Positions 1 through 8,635 of a stretch of 27,931 nucleotides of DNA are shown here, piece by piece. Made by a program: the position numbers and the translations under genes. This DNA is from Undivivens sp041652635 (GTDB lineage Bacteria > Omnitrophota > Gorgyraeia > Gygaellales > Profunditerraquicolaceae). The stretch covers positions 1 through 27,931 of the forward strand of contig JBAZGW010000012.1 of NCBI GenBank assembly GCA_041652635.1, written 5' to 3'. How positions within the stretch are numbered: the first letter of the stretch is position 1; each line of letters opens with the position of its first letter. The notes beneath the pieces are model-generated. The model worked only from the letters and a program-made list of their open reading frames with translations, ran no database searches and was not told the DNA's origin.

Positions 1-1070
1 CCCCTTATCGCTTCTTTAGCTTCTCCGATAAGAAATGCTTTCTTCACTTTACGCCTGGCGGCCTCCGCTATCACCGAATAATCACAGCCCTTATCCCGGC
101 CTCCGGCGATCAAGAGCACTCGTCCGCCGATATTGTTCAACGCCCATAAAGCGGATTCGGCGGTGGTGGCCTTGGAATCATTGATGAATTTTACTCCGGA
201 TTTCTCACCGACGAACTCAAAACGGTGCTCGATCCCGCGGAAGTTCTTAAACACTTCTTCGCAGATACCGGCGTCTATCCCCAGCAGGGAAACCGCGGCT
301 TTCACTGCGCTCTGGTTGGGATTCAACCCTTCTTCCTGAGGAAAATAAACAGTGCGGGAGCGGGCCTGCTTGTCCAACCCGCTCAATAATCTATCGGACG
401 GATTCAATAAAAGAAAATCATCCTCTTGCTGGTTCAGAAAGACGCGTTTCTTGGCTTCAAGATATTCCTCCATACCGTTATACCTGTCCAGATGGTTCTT
501 GCTTAAATTAAGGATAACGGCGATCCTTGGACTGAACGCGCGTATTGTTTCCAGTTGAAATGAACTCACTTCCAGGCAAACAAGGTCATCGGCGGCGGCC
601 TTCTCCACCTCTCCGCAAAAGGGCGTTCCTATATTGCCGCATATAAAAACCTTTTTCCCCGAGGCTCTCAGGACTTCTCCGATAAGCGTGGTCACCGTGG
701 TCTTGCCGCTCGAGCCGGTGACCGCGATCACCGGCGCCGGACAAAGCAGATAACCGATTTCAATCTCCCCGACAACCGGAATACCGGCTTGCGCGGCGAA
801 AATGAACGCCGGGCTTTGCGGACACACTCCGGGTGAAACCACCACCATATCGCTTCCGGAGATGAATTCGCGCGTGTGACGCCCCAGTTCCAAAGATATT
901 TCCCCGGAACAAAGGGCCGCTGCCGCCGCCCTGGTAAGAGCGGTATCGCAGGCGTCGGTTACGCCCACCCGCGCGCCTATCCTATGCAAAAGGTTGGCGC
1001 AGGAAACCCCGGAACGTGCCAGGCCGACAACGGTAATTTTCTTCCCCTTAAAAAACTCCTGATTCTTCAT
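1..1070 (-). CDS. murD: MurD, UDP-MurNAc-L-alanine:D-glutamate ligase (C-terminus cut by window edge)
   Basis: Cytoplasmic ATP-dependent ligase that adds D-Glu to UDP-MurNAc-L-Ala in peptidoglycan precursor synthesis. About 356 residues are visible. Seen: an N-terminal Rossmann start (ITVVGLARSGVS), the Mur ligase P-loop GSSGKTTVTTL, the substrate-domain segment NLSKNHLDRYNG, then HRFE, NDSKATT and GGRDKG of the C-terminal domain. The stretch between DRY and HRF is about 30 residues shorter than I recall for E. coli MurD, and the usual G-x-HN segment is replaced by LNPNQSAV. It is the last visible gene of the dcw cluster, 169 bp after mraY. The start ATG and the next codon lie inside a heptanucleotide repeat array, and no good Shine-Dalgarno is seen. 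The reading frame is open to the window edge. Confidence 0.95.
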   Translation of the reverse strand, partial: MKNQEFFKGKKITVVGLARSGVSCANLLHRIGARVGVTDACDTALTRAAAAALCSGEISLELGRHTREFISGSDMVVVSPGVCPQSPAFIFAAQAGIPVVGEIEIGYLLCPAPVIAVTGSSGKTTVTTLIGEVLRASGKKVFICGNIGTPFCGEVEKAAADDLVCLEVSSFQLETIRAFSPRIAVILNLSKNHLDRYNGMEEYLEAKKRVFLNQQEDDFLLLNPSDRLLSGLDKQARSRTVYFPQEEGLNPNQSAVKAAVSLLGIDAGICEEVFKNFRGIEHRFEFVGEKSGVKFINDSKATTAESALWALNNIGGRVLLIAGGRDKGCDYSVIAEAARRKVKKAFLIGEAKEAIR

Positions 1071-1091
1071 CTCTCGTCTTTCATCCTTCGT
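1064..1091 (-). repeat. Heptanucleotide array, class A (4 units) spanning the murD start
   Basis: Four 7-nt units of the class AYGARGN (minus-strand reading). The first unit contains the ATG of murD. The same class recurs at 1143-1184, 2393-2440, 2483-2524, 15353-15418, 22417-22451 and 23659-23686. Confidence 0.8.
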
Positions 1092-1142
1092 CTCATCGCC
1101 TAACTTTGAGGAATTAAGTACTGTGTCCCCGGAAGTCAAGGT

Positions 1143-1224
1143 GTTTCATGCCTCGTGCCTCATGCTTCGTCCCTCGTCCTTCGTAATTGTTTTTACCAGA
1201 ACCTAGAATCTAAAACCCAGAACC
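1143..1224 (-). repeat. Heptanucleotide arrays, class A (1143-1184) and class C (1196-1224), mraY-murD gap
   Basis: Class A here is six consecutive heptads, such as ACGAAGG and ATGAGGC, with no unit broken. Class C follows as four heptads related to GGTTCTG. Together with the segment at 1092-1142 they fill the gap between mraY and murD. Positions 1110-1134 hold a different short motif (GGAATTAAGTACTGTGTCCC, plus strand) that does not have the 7-nt period. Confidence 0.8.
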
Positions 1225-1239
1225 GGTCTTTACGACACA

Positions 1240-2328
1240 CTACCTCAACTTGAGCGTGACCAGGGTCAACAGCGCCAATAATCCCGCGACGATCCAGAAA
1301 CGGATGATCACCTTGCTTTCCGGCCAGCCTAAGAATTGGAAATGATGATGCAAAGGCGCGATCTTGAATATACGTTTTCCCGTGAGCCTGAAAGAAGCCA
1401 CCTGCAATATCACGGAAAGCGCTTCGATGACGAACACGCCGCCGATAACCACCAGCAGCAACTCCTTCTTTATCAACAACGCCACCGTGCCGAGCGCGCC
1501 GCCCAGCGCCAGCGACCCCACGTCCCCCATAAACACCGATGCCGGATAACAATTGTACCATAAAAACCCCAGCCCGGCACCGAGTATCGCCGCGCAGAAA
1601 ACGGTCAACTCCCCCGCTCCTCTTATATAAGGAATAAAAAGATAATTACTGAAACGGATATTCCCCGCCACATAACTCAACACGCCGAGGGCCACGGCGG
1701 CCATCACCACATTGCCCGCGGCCAGTCCGTCCAGCCCGTCGGTAAGATTTACAGCGTTGGACGAGCCGGCGATGACCAGCGAAGCGAAAAATATATAGAA
1801 TATCCCCAAGTCAATGGCGACCTCTTTCATAAAAGGGATATCCAGTCTGGTCCCGTAGCGCCCGTCCGAAAAAATGATCAGGCCGGCGATGAGCCCGACC
1901 GCCAGCTGGCTTATAAGTTTCTGCGAAGCGCTCAGTCCTTTCGACCTCTTCCTCACCTGCTTCAGATAGTCATCGGCGAAACCGGTGATCCCCAGCCAGA
2001 GAGTGACCATCAGCGCCACAAGGATATTCTTATTCAGCGCCTCCGACCAAAGTAAGGTCGAGATAAAGATCGCCGCCAGGATAAACACCCCGCCCATGGT
2101 CGGCGTATCCTGTTTATTTCTCTGCAGGTCGTAAAGTTTCTCGCTCTCTTTAGTGCGGATGTTCTCCCCTATCTTCTGCCGTTTAAGCATATTTATGATA
2201 CGGGGGCCGAGGAGCAGGCTGAGCAGGAACGCCGTTAAAGCGGCCATCGCCGCGCGGAAGGTTATATAACGGAATACGTTAAAAAATGTGATGTTCCCGT
2301 GCAGGGGATAAAATAAATAATAAAGCAT
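1240..2328 (-). CDS. mraY: MraY, phospho-N-acetylmuramoyl-pentapeptide transferase
   Basis: Integral membrane enzyme that transfers phospho-MurNAc-pentapeptide from UDP to undecaprenyl phosphate to form lipid I. The 362-residue length is normal. Seen: about ten hydrophobic segments, the conserved early motif QDTPTMGG, the paired aspartates in GFADDYLK (D119/D120), NLTDGLDGLA, and the HHHFQ segment near the C-terminus. The start is fixed by GGAGG placed 3 nt before the ATG. It lies between murF and murD in normal dcw order, but repeat-filled gaps replace tight coupling on both sides. Confidence 0.97.
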   Translation of the reverse strand: MLYYLFYPLHGNITFFNVFRYITFRAAMAALTAFLLSLLLGPRIINMLKRQKIGENIRTKESEKLYDLQRNKQDTPTMGGVFILAAIFISTLLWSEALNKNILVALMVTLWLGITGFADDYLKQVRKRSKGLSASQKLISQLAVGLIAGLIIFSDGRYGTRLDIPFMKEVAIDLGIFYIFFASLVIAGSSNAVNLTDGLDGLAAGNVVMAAVALGVLSYVAGNIRFSNYLFIPYIRGAGELTVFCAAILGAGLGFLWYNCYPASVFMGDVGSLALGGALGTVALLIKKELLLVVIGGVFVIEALSVILQVASFRLTGKRIFKIAPLHHHFQFLGWPESKVIIRFWIVAGLLALLTLVTLKLR

Positions 2329-2352
2329 ATTCCTCCGTATAAAATCTTTTGC

Positions 2353-2524
2353 GGTTCCGGGTTATAGATTCTGGAACTGGGTTTCCTTATTTCCTTCGTG
2401 CCTCATCCTTCTATGCTTTTCCGTACCTCATCATTCGTTCTTACTATGGACTATCGACTATGGTCTGTGGACTGTTTCTGTAATTGCGTGCCTCGCGCTT
2501 CATGCTTCGTTCCTCGGGTTTCTT
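2353..2524 (-). repeat. Composite heptanucleotide array (classes C, A, B, A) between murF and mraY
   Basis: Class C lies at 2353-2380, here in the orientation opposite to the copy at 1196-1224. Degenerate class A lies at 2393-2440, class B (unit ACTATGG on the plus strand, AGTCCAT type on the minus) at 2443-2477, and class A again at 2483-2524. The last two overlap the murF 3' end and supply its final codons. Confidence 0.8.
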
Positions 2525-3875
2525 CAAACACTCTCTCCATACGCATTCCGCGCGAACCTTTAACCAGCACAACGTCCTGACGGACGATATCTATCCTGCC
2601 GCGGAGGATACTGCCGGCCTGCGCGGCGTCTTCACAACAAAACACCTTATCGGCGGAGAGCCCCGCCCCGAGGGCGGCTTTAGCGGCAGAACGGGAAAGG
2701 TTCCCGACCGCGATAAAAACATCGCAAACACCGGCCGCCTGTTCACCCGCCAGGCAATGGAATTTTTCGGAAGCAGGCCCCAGTTCCAGCATATCCCCCA
2801 TCACGAATATCTTCCTGCCTTGAGAAGGCATACCCCCCAGGGCCGATAACGCACGGTTCAAAGAAAACGGGTTGGAATTATAAGTATCGTCTATAAAAGC
2901 CGCCTCTTTCTTATCCAGCAGCTTCATCCTGCCGGCGGGGAAATCGAATTCGTTCAATCTTGAACAGATATCCGGGTAGCTGATCCCGAGCATCCTGCCT
3001 ACCGAAGCCGCCGCCAACGCGTTGAGCGCGTTATGCGTGCCTACGGTCTTTAAGCGGCACTTACGCTTCTGGCCGCGGCCAGGCAGGAATTCAACTCCGC
3101 CTCCGGTATTCCTGATGCAAGAAGCCAGAAAGTCCGCTCCGGAGGATGCCCCGTAGCTGAATACCCGGCGCTTTTTAATGGCCCCGGAAAGCATTTTATC
3201 ATCGGCATTAAGCAAGGCAATGGCCGGCCCGCGCAGGAATTTCAATAAAGAGGACTTCTCCCTCAATACCCCGCGCAGACTGCCGAAATGTTCCAAATGC
3301 GAAGGCCCGATATTGGTGATCACGGCGATCGTCGGGCGGCAGATACCGGCGAGATAAGCGATCTCTCCGGGATGATTACTGCCGAGTTCCAGCACCGCCG
3401 CCTGGTGGGCCGCGGTCAGGCCCAGAAGTGCCAACGGCATACCGATATGATTATTCTTCGTGCCCTCATTCTTCAATACCCGGTAATCAGACGAAAGCAC
3501 CCGGGCGGTCATATCCTTGGTCGTGGTCTTGCCGTTGGAACCCGTGACCGCTATTAACGGAATATCAAATCTCATCCTGTGGAAATGCGCGAGATCGGCG
3601 AGGGCTTTGACCGTATCCTTGACTCTTATCACTGCCGGGCCCGCGGGAATACTCAGCCTCTTACCGGCGGAAACGATCAAACAGACCGCGCCTCCGGCGG
3701 ACGCCTCCTTAAGAAAACTATGCCCGTCAAAGTTCTCGCCTTTCACGGCGATAAAGGCCTGCCCGTGCAGGATAACGCGGGAATCGATGGACACTCCGCA
3801 TATCCGCCTCTCCGGCTGCCCGGCGCGCTCCGTCCTGCCGCCTACAGCCTTCAGTATCTCCGCTACCGTAAACAT
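2451..3875 (-). CDS. murF: MurF, UDP-MurNAc-tripeptide:D-alanyl-D-alanine ligase
   Basis: Cytoplasmic ligase that adds D-Ala-D-Ala to UDP-MurNAc-tripeptide, completing the pentapeptide precursor. Of 474 residues, the first ~452 are typical: N-terminal domain with SIDSR, P-loop TGSNGKTTTKD (111-121), NIGPSHLEHFGS, HNALNALAA, and the closing motif VKGSRGMRME where the family normally ends. The last 22 residues (453-474) are translated from heptanucleotide repeat; they include TKHEARGTQ and end in QSTDHSR. The start overlaps the murE stop by 13 bp, consistent with translational coupling. Confidence 0.96.
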   Translation of the reverse strand: MFTVAEILKAVGGRTERAGQPERRICGVSIDSRVILHGQAFIAVKGENFDGHSFLKEASAGGAVCLIVSAGKRLSIPAGPAVIRVKDTVKALADLAHFHRMRFDIPLIAVTGSNGKTTTKDMTARVLSSDYRVLKNEGTKNNHIGMPLALLGLTAAHQAAVLELGSNHPGEIAYLAGICRPTIAVITNIGPSHLEHFGSLRGVLREKSSLLKFLRGPAIALLNADDKMLSGAIKKRRVFSYGASSGADFLASCIRNTGGGVEFLPGRGQKRKCRLKTVGTHNALNALAAASVGRMLGISYPDICSRLNEFDFPAGRMKLLDKKEAAFIDDTYNSNPFSLNRALSALGGMPSQGRKIFVMGDMLELGPASEKFHCLAGEQAAGVCDVFIAVGNLSRSAAKAALGAGLSADKVFCCEDAAQAGSILRGRIDIVRQDVVLVKGSRGMRMERVFEETRGTKHEARGTQLQKQSTDHSR

Positions 3876-5320
3876 TCCCTCACGACCTCTCTGTCGTCGA
3901 AATGCAGTTTGTCCCGCCCGATTATCTGATAATCCTCGTGCCCTTTACCGGCCACCAGCACGATATCCCCCCGGGCTGCCATTTTCAAAGCGCCGGCTAT
4001 CGCCTCCCGCCGGTCGGGCACCACGCGGTAGTTATCGTTCTTCATCCCTTGTTCTATTTCACTGATAATAGAAACCGGTTCTTCCGAACGCGGATTATCG
4101 TTAGTGATCAAAACGTAATCCGAGAACTCGGAGACTACCGCCCCCATAAGCGGGCGCTTAAGCCTGTCCCTCTCCCCCCCGCATCCGAACACGGTAATGA
4201 TACGCCCGGCCGATAATTGTTTCAGGGAAGAAAGGACTTTTTCCAGCGCGTCCGGAGTATGGGCGTAATCCACATACACGCTGAAACCGCCCGGAGAATC
4301 TATGCGTTCCAGCCTTCCCGGGACATACGAAAAACTCTCCAGCGCCGATCTGAGCGTTTTTATCCCGATACCGGAGTTCAAGGCCCATACCGCCGCCGCC
4401 AGCGCGTTATAAACATTGTGGCTGCCGACCAGCCCGCTGCGGAACCGCTCTCCGCAATCGGCGCCTTTTATCGCCAATCTAAAACTGCTCTCGTTTAAAG
4501 AAAGGTTGATATCGCAGGCGCGGAAATCCGCTTTCTCGCTCAACCCGTAACTGTTTACCGCTGCCGCGGTCATTCCGGCAAGCCTGCGGCCGTAGTTGTC
4601 GTCGGTATTTATCACGCAAAAAGCCTTGACGGAGAGCCCGCTGAACAGGAGTGCCTTGGCCTTGAAATACTCTTCTTCAGTTTTATGGTAATCAAGGTGA
4701 TCCCTGGTCAAATTAGTGAAAACAGCCGAGTGAAAATCCACCCCTTCGGTCCGGCGCTGATCGAGGGCGTGAGAAGATACCTCCATCACCGCGTAAGACG
4801 CGCCCTTGCGTTCCATCATAGACAACAACTTCTGCAATTCTACCGCCCCGGGCGTGGTATTTGAAGAAGGCAGGACTTCCCCGCCAAGCCTGTAATTTAC
4901 CGTGCCGATCACGCCCGCCTTACCGCCTGAGAAAGAAATAATATGTTCCAGCAGATAAGTCAATGTGGTTTTACCGTTTGTGCCGGTTATGCCGGCGACT
5001 TTCAGGCGCGAAGAAGGCAGGCCGTAAAACCCGGCCGCCAGCCTGCCGGCGGCCGCCCTGGAATCTTCGCTTATCAGTAACGCCACGCCCGCGGGGAGCC
5101 TCTCCAATGCCAAACGGTCCTCGGCGGCCACCGCCCTGGCGCCCTTTGAGACAGCTTCGGGGATAAACTTATGGCCGTCGGCGCCGCGGCCGCGCACCGC
5201 GATGAAAATATCTCCGGGAACGGCATAGCGGGAATCGGCGCAGACCCCTCCGATATCGCAGTCCGGGCCGCCGTCAATCCTCAATACGCCGGTTCCCAAA
5301 ATCAGGCTGCTTAACTTCAT
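3863..5320 (-). CDS. murE: MurE, UDP-MurNAc-L-Ala-D-Glu:meso-diaminopimelate ligase
   Basis: Adds the third stem-peptide residue to UDP-MurNAc-dipeptide in the cytoplasm. It has 485 residues. Seen: CADSR in the uridine-binding N-terminal domain, ITGTNGKTTLTYLL (P-loop 113-119), SSNTTPG, VSSHALDQRR, NLTRDHLDYH, the lysine-containing YFKAKALLF, and TNDNPR (408-411). DNPR is the family signature for meso-DAP rather than lysine. An ATG at 5320 is chosen; the frame also opens at a TTG at 5341, but GAGGAGG lies just upstream of the ATG and MKLSSLI matches a normal N-terminus. It overlaps the ftsI end by 47 bp and murF by 13 bp. Confidence 0.96.
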   Translation of the reverse strand: MKLSSLILGTGVLRIDGGPDCDIGGVCADSRYAVPGDIFIAVRGRGADGHKFIPEAVSKGARAVAAEDRLALERLPAGVALLISEDSRAAAGRLAAGFYGLPSSRLKVAGITGTNGKTTLTYLLEHIISFSGGKAGVIGTVNYRLGGEVLPSSNTTPGAVELQKLLSMMERKGASYAVMEVSSHALDQRRTEGVDFHSAVFTNLTRDHLDYHKTEEEYFKAKALLFSGLSVKAFCVINTDDNYGRRLAGMTAAAVNSYGLSEKADFRACDINLSLNESSFRLAIKGADCGERFRSGLVGSHNVYNALAAAVWALNSGIGIKTLRSALESFSYVPGRLERIDSPGGFSVYVDYAHTPDALEKVLSSLKQLSAGRIITVFGCGGERDRLKRPLMGAVVSEFSDYVLITNDNPRSEEPVSIISEIEQGMKNDNYRVVPDRREAIAGALKMAARGDIVLVAGKGHEDYQIIGRDKLHFDDREVVRECLR

Positions 5321-7100
5321 TGAGTTTCCAAACCTCCTCAACCGACTGTTTCGTCTTCAAATACCTCAGGGTATCGGATACCACATTCCTGAATACCGGA
5401 GACGCGACCACGCCGCCGTAATAATAAGGATGCGGCTCGTCAAGCACGACCGCCACCACCAGCGCCGGTTCTTCCGCCGGCGCGAAACCCGCGAAAGAAG
5501 CCATGAATTTACTGTGCGAATACCTGCCGTCCGGATCTATCTTCTGGGCGGTGCCGGTCTTGCCGCCGGCGGTGAAGCCCTGGACCCGCGCGAGTTTACC
5601 GGTGCCGTTCTCGATCACGCCGGTGAGTATCTTACGCATCCTGGCCGCTGTTCTCGCGGAGATCACCTGCCTGACCGGCTGAGGTTTGAATTCCTTGATG
5701 GTCTCGCCGTATTTATCCCTCACTTCGCTTACCAGGTACGGCTTCATCAACGTCCCGCCGTTGGCTATCACGGAGAAAGCGCAGGCTAATTGCAGTTCCG
5801 TTACTCCGATCTCCTGCCCCATCGGCATAGTCACTATGGATATCTTCGACCATTGACGTGGATTTTTGGCCACGCCGGAAATTTCTCCCAGGATATCCAC
5901 CCCGCTTTTGGCCCCGAAACCGAACAACTTCATATAACGGTAGAACTCCGCCGGGCCGAGTTTTTGCGCGATCTTGGACGTGCCTATATTGCTCGACTGC
6001 TCGATGACTTCGCTGAAAGTCAGCCAGCCGTGCGCGGTGTGGTCATGCAATACGTGCGTTGAAAAACGATATGAACCGTTCTCGCAAAAGAACCTTTCAT
6101 CCTCCCGGCTTTTTTTCTCCTCAAGGGCGGCCGAAGCGGCCACAACCTTGAAAACAGAACCCGGCTCGAACATATCGCAGACTGCGCGGTTGCGCCTGTT
6201 CTCCCTGGGAGAAGAGGAATACTCGTTAAGATCGAAAGTGGGCCTGTTCGCCATGGCCAGGATCGCCCCGGTATGAGGATTCATCACCACAATGCTCCCG
6301 CCTTTGGCGTTGCTGGAAATAAAAGCCTTATCCAATTCCCTTTCGGCGATATACTGTATTACTCCGTCTATGGTCAAAACAATATTGTCGCCGTCTTTCG
6401 GCAGGACCATATTTTCCCATATCTCCAGCCTTTTCTGCCTGGCGTCGCGCAGGAAATAAGCCCAGCCGCCTTCACCTTTCAAATATTTATTATAAAGAAG
6501 CTCGCTGCCTTCAAGCCCGTTGTTATCTATACCGGCAAATCCCACCAGATGGCTCGCCAGATAACCGTTCGGATAACATCTCTTACTCTCTTTAACGCAG
6601 CCTATGCCTTTAATATTCAACTTCTTGACTTCTTCGCTTTGCTGCGGCGTCATCTTACGCTGCAGCCAGACGAAATATTTTTTACGCCCCAGCCGTTCAT
6701 TCAAATAGGCGTAATCGACCCCGAGTATCGGCATCAACTGCCTGACCGCGCGCTCTTTATCGGCGGAAGACATACTTGCCGGAGAGGCAAAAAGAGAATC
6801 CGCCGGGATATTGATGGCCTGCGGCCGCATATTGATATCATATATGGCCCCCCTGCGCGGTTCAAGCTCCACATAAAGATTGTGCTGCTTTCGCGCTATC
6901 GAAGCCAGGTATTCCGAACGGAAAAATTGAATGAATAATAACCGTATTACGCAGGAAAAAAGGAAGATAAAGAACAGAAGAAAAACCGCGTTAAAACGGC
7001 GGCGGTAGGTGGCTATATACACAACTATAAAAAGATTATACCGGCATTTGATTCGGCAGTCTGCCGGCTCACCGGGAAAGAAGCGCATCGCGGCTTCCAT
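5274..7100 (-). CDS. ftsI: FtsI/PBP3-type penicillin-binding transpeptidase
   Basis: Septal class B penicillin-binding protein, a periplasmic transpeptidase that cross-links peptidoglycan. In 608-residue numbering: one membrane segment (about 37-60), a PBP dimerisation domain (about 78-235) with RRGAIYD, and a transpeptidase domain with the nucleophile motif SVFK (S315, K318), SSN (369-371) and KTGTAQ (514-519). No PASTA domains follow. The start is uncertain: the first 23 residues look unlike the family and neither ATG (7100 or 7088) has a Shine-Dalgarno. A GTG at 7022, giving VYIATYRRRFNAVF just before the membrane segment, is an equally plausible start. A repeat-bearing 240-bp gap separates it from ftsL. 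Confidence 0.95.
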   Translation of the reverse strand: MEAAMRFFPGEPADCRIKCRYNLFIVVYIATYRRRFNAVFLLFFIFLFSCVIRLLFIQFFRSEYLASIARKQHNLYVELEPRRGAIYDINMRPQAINIPADSLFASPASMSSADKERAVRQLMPILGVDYAYLNERLGRKKYFVWLQRKMTPQQSEEVKKLNIKGIGCVKESKRCYPNGYLASHLVGFAGIDNNGLEGSELLYNKYLKGEGGWAYFLRDARQKRLEIWENMVLPKDGDNIVLTIDGVIQYIAERELDKAFISSNAKGGSIVVMNPHTGAILAMANRPTFDLNEYSSSPRENRRNRAVCDMFEPGSVFKVVAASAALEEKKSREDERFFCENGSYRFSTHVLHDHTAHGWLTFSEVIEQSSNIGTSKIAQKLGPAEFYRYMKLFGFGAKSGVDILGEISGVAKNPRQWSKISIVTMPMGQEIGVTELQLACAFSVIANGGTLMKPYLVSEVRDKYGETIKEFKPQPVRQVISARTAARMRKILTGVIENGTGKLARVQGFTAGGKTGTAQKIDPDGRYSHSKFMASFAGFAPAEEPALVVAVVLDEPHPYYYGGVVASPVFRNVVSDTLRYLKTKQSVEEVWKLNEVKQPDFGNRRIED

Positions 7101-7229
7101 CCGGCAATCGCCTGATTATCGGAAGATTTACCCGCGAGCCCCCCCAGGAACCCGCGGGAACGGATTTGCCCCGGCTGTAACCACGGGATATTCTGCAACA
7201 ATTATTCCAATCTTTAGCACTCTACTATA

Positions 7230-7320
7230 TTGTTACATAAGTTTCTAATAATTGAGAGCGAAATTAGACCTTCCGCCTGCGGCTGACTCTATGCGCTGTT
7301 CAAAGAACTTATTCAACAAC
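7230..7320. repeat. MITE-like element D, copy 1 (ftsL-ftsI gap)
   Basis: About 91 bp with imperfect terminal inverted repeats TTGTTACATAAGTT and AACTTATTCAACAA (12 of 14 paired) and an internal near-palindrome around CCGCCTGCGG. Clear relatives lie at 12990-13230 and 22236-22340. The rest of the gap (7101-7229 and 7321-7340) shows nothing recognisable. Confidence 0.65.
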
Positions 7321-7340
7321 GCATACCGCCTTGTGAACCA

Positions 7341-7709
7341 TCAATGCTGGACAGTATGCGCCTCAGCCTGTCTCTTTATGCTGAATATCCTGGAAGCCAG
7401 CGTCAACATTCCCGCATCCTGCTGTCCGGCCTGCGTTCCGTTTGAAGGGGCTGCGACTTTCACGACGCGACAGGTATCCGGCATTTGGAATTGATCGTCT
7501 TTGGAAACCTTGTTGCCGATCCTGGTCAACGACGCGCTTTTTTCTATGTTATACCTAAGGACATTATTCTTATCAAGAAGATCCTGGAATGAGGATTGTT
7601 TCTTCTCTCCCTCGTAAGCCAAACGAAAGATCTCCGCCTGTTGATAAACGTAGAGTACGGAAAAGACCGTGCCTAATAATATTACGACTATTAATCGCGA
7701 TATTTTCAT
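7341..7709 (-). CDS. ftsL: FtsL-like cell-division membrane protein
   Basis: Predicted bitopic inner-membrane protein of 122 residues. It has a short cytoplasmic start (MKISR), one hydrophobic segment (about 6-24), then a polar stretch suited to a coiled coil (YQQAEIFRLAYEGEKK). FtsL sequences are poorly conserved, so the call rests on topology, size and position between rsmH and ftsI, where ftsL normally sits. In E. coli and B. subtilis FtsL acts with FtsB/DivIC in septum assembly. The ATG directly follows the rsmH stop (one base between). The C-terminal ~30 residues end only 20 bp from element D, so the natural end of the protein may have been altered by that insertion. Confidence 0.75.
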   Translation of the reverse strand: MKISRLIVVILLGTVFSVLYVYQQAEIFRLAYEGEKKQSSFQDLLDKNNVLRYNIEKSASLTRIGNKVSKDDQFQMPDTCRVVKVAAPSNGTQAGQQDAGMLTLASRIFSIKRQAEAHTVQH

Positions 7710-7710
7710 T

Positions 7711-8604
7711 TTACCGCCTTTCCGCCACCCGAAGCTTAGCGCTGCGACTGGGAGGATTATCCTTTACTTCTGAACTGGTGGGTGTTAAAGGTTTTTGTGT
7801 TATTATATCAATTTTCCCGGCCGAAGCAAGTTCTCTGAAAACCAGTTTTATAGTCCTGTCTTCCAACGAATGAAAAGAGATAACGCAGATCCTCCCGCCT
7901 TTATCAAGCAGTTCCACGGCCTTTGTCACCGCGCTTCCCAAAACTTCCAGTTCCCTGTTGACGGCGATCCTGACCGCCTGGAAAGTCCGGGTGGCCGGAT
8001 GCAGCCTTTGATGACGGAACCTCCCCGGGATCGCCCTTATCACAATATCGCTCAACTGACGGGTAGTGGAGATCGGATTCTTCTGCCGTTCGCGCACCAG
8101 CAGGCTGGCGATGCGGTTATGCCACCGTTCCTGCCCGAAGTTACGCAGCAACGAGGAAATCTCATCCTCGTTAAGATTATTCACCAGGTCGTAAGCGGAG
8201 ATATAACTGTTCCTATCCAGCCTCATATCCAGAGGGCCGTCATTCTGAAAACTGAAACCGCGCTGCGGGTTTGATAATTGATAAGTGGAGATCCCCAGAT
8301 CCATCAATATCGCCCCGGCGCCGGAAACCCCGAATGACCCGGCAACCTTGTCTATATCCAGGAAATTACTATAAGCCAGGTCGAAAGACCCGCTGTAGGC
8401 CTGAAGCCTCCGCGCGGCGATCCCCAGGGACTCTTCGTCCCTGTCTATGCCGATCAGCCTGCCGCCCGGGGTGACCCGTTCCATAAACGCCAAGCTGTGC
8501 CCGGCGGTACCGACGGTACAATCGATAACTGTCATACCGGCGGAAGGCCGCAGATACTCCAGAACCTCATTTAACATAACCGGATGATGTATTACAGTAT
8601 CCAT
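7711..8604 (-). CDS. rsmH: RsmH (MraW), 16S rRNA C1402 N4-methyltransferase
   Basis: SAM-dependent methyltransferase modifying 16S rRNA at C1402, usually encoded second in the dcw cluster. Seen: HHPVMLNEVLEYL at the start, VIDCTVGTAGHS (SAM-binding loop), LIGIDRDEESL, ILMDLGISTYQL, the family signature RGFSFQNDGPLDMRLD, RTFQAVRIAVNREL and ISFHSLEDRTIK. Using the ATG at 8604 gives 297 residues, close to other family members. A TTG at 8634 with GGGAG five bases upstream, adjoining the mraZ stop, would add ten residues and cannot be excluded. Confidence 0.95.
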   Translation of the reverse strand: MDTVIHHPVMLNEVLEYLRPSAGMTVIDCTVGTAGHSLAFMERVTPGGRLIGIDRDEESLGIAARRLQAYSGSFDLAYSNFLDIDKVAGSFGVSGAGAILMDLGISTYQLSNPQRGFSFQNDGPLDMRLDRNSYISAYDLVNNLNEDEISSLLRNFGQERWHNRIASLLVRERQKNPISTTRQLSDIVIRAIPGRFRHQRLHPATRTFQAVRIAVNRELEVLGSAVTKAVELLDKGGRICVISFHSLEDRTIKLVFRELASAGKIDIITQKPLTPTSSEVKDNPPSRSAKLRVAERR

Positions 8605-8635
8605 GATCTGTTCCTGGATTACGCCTGTGATCAAT

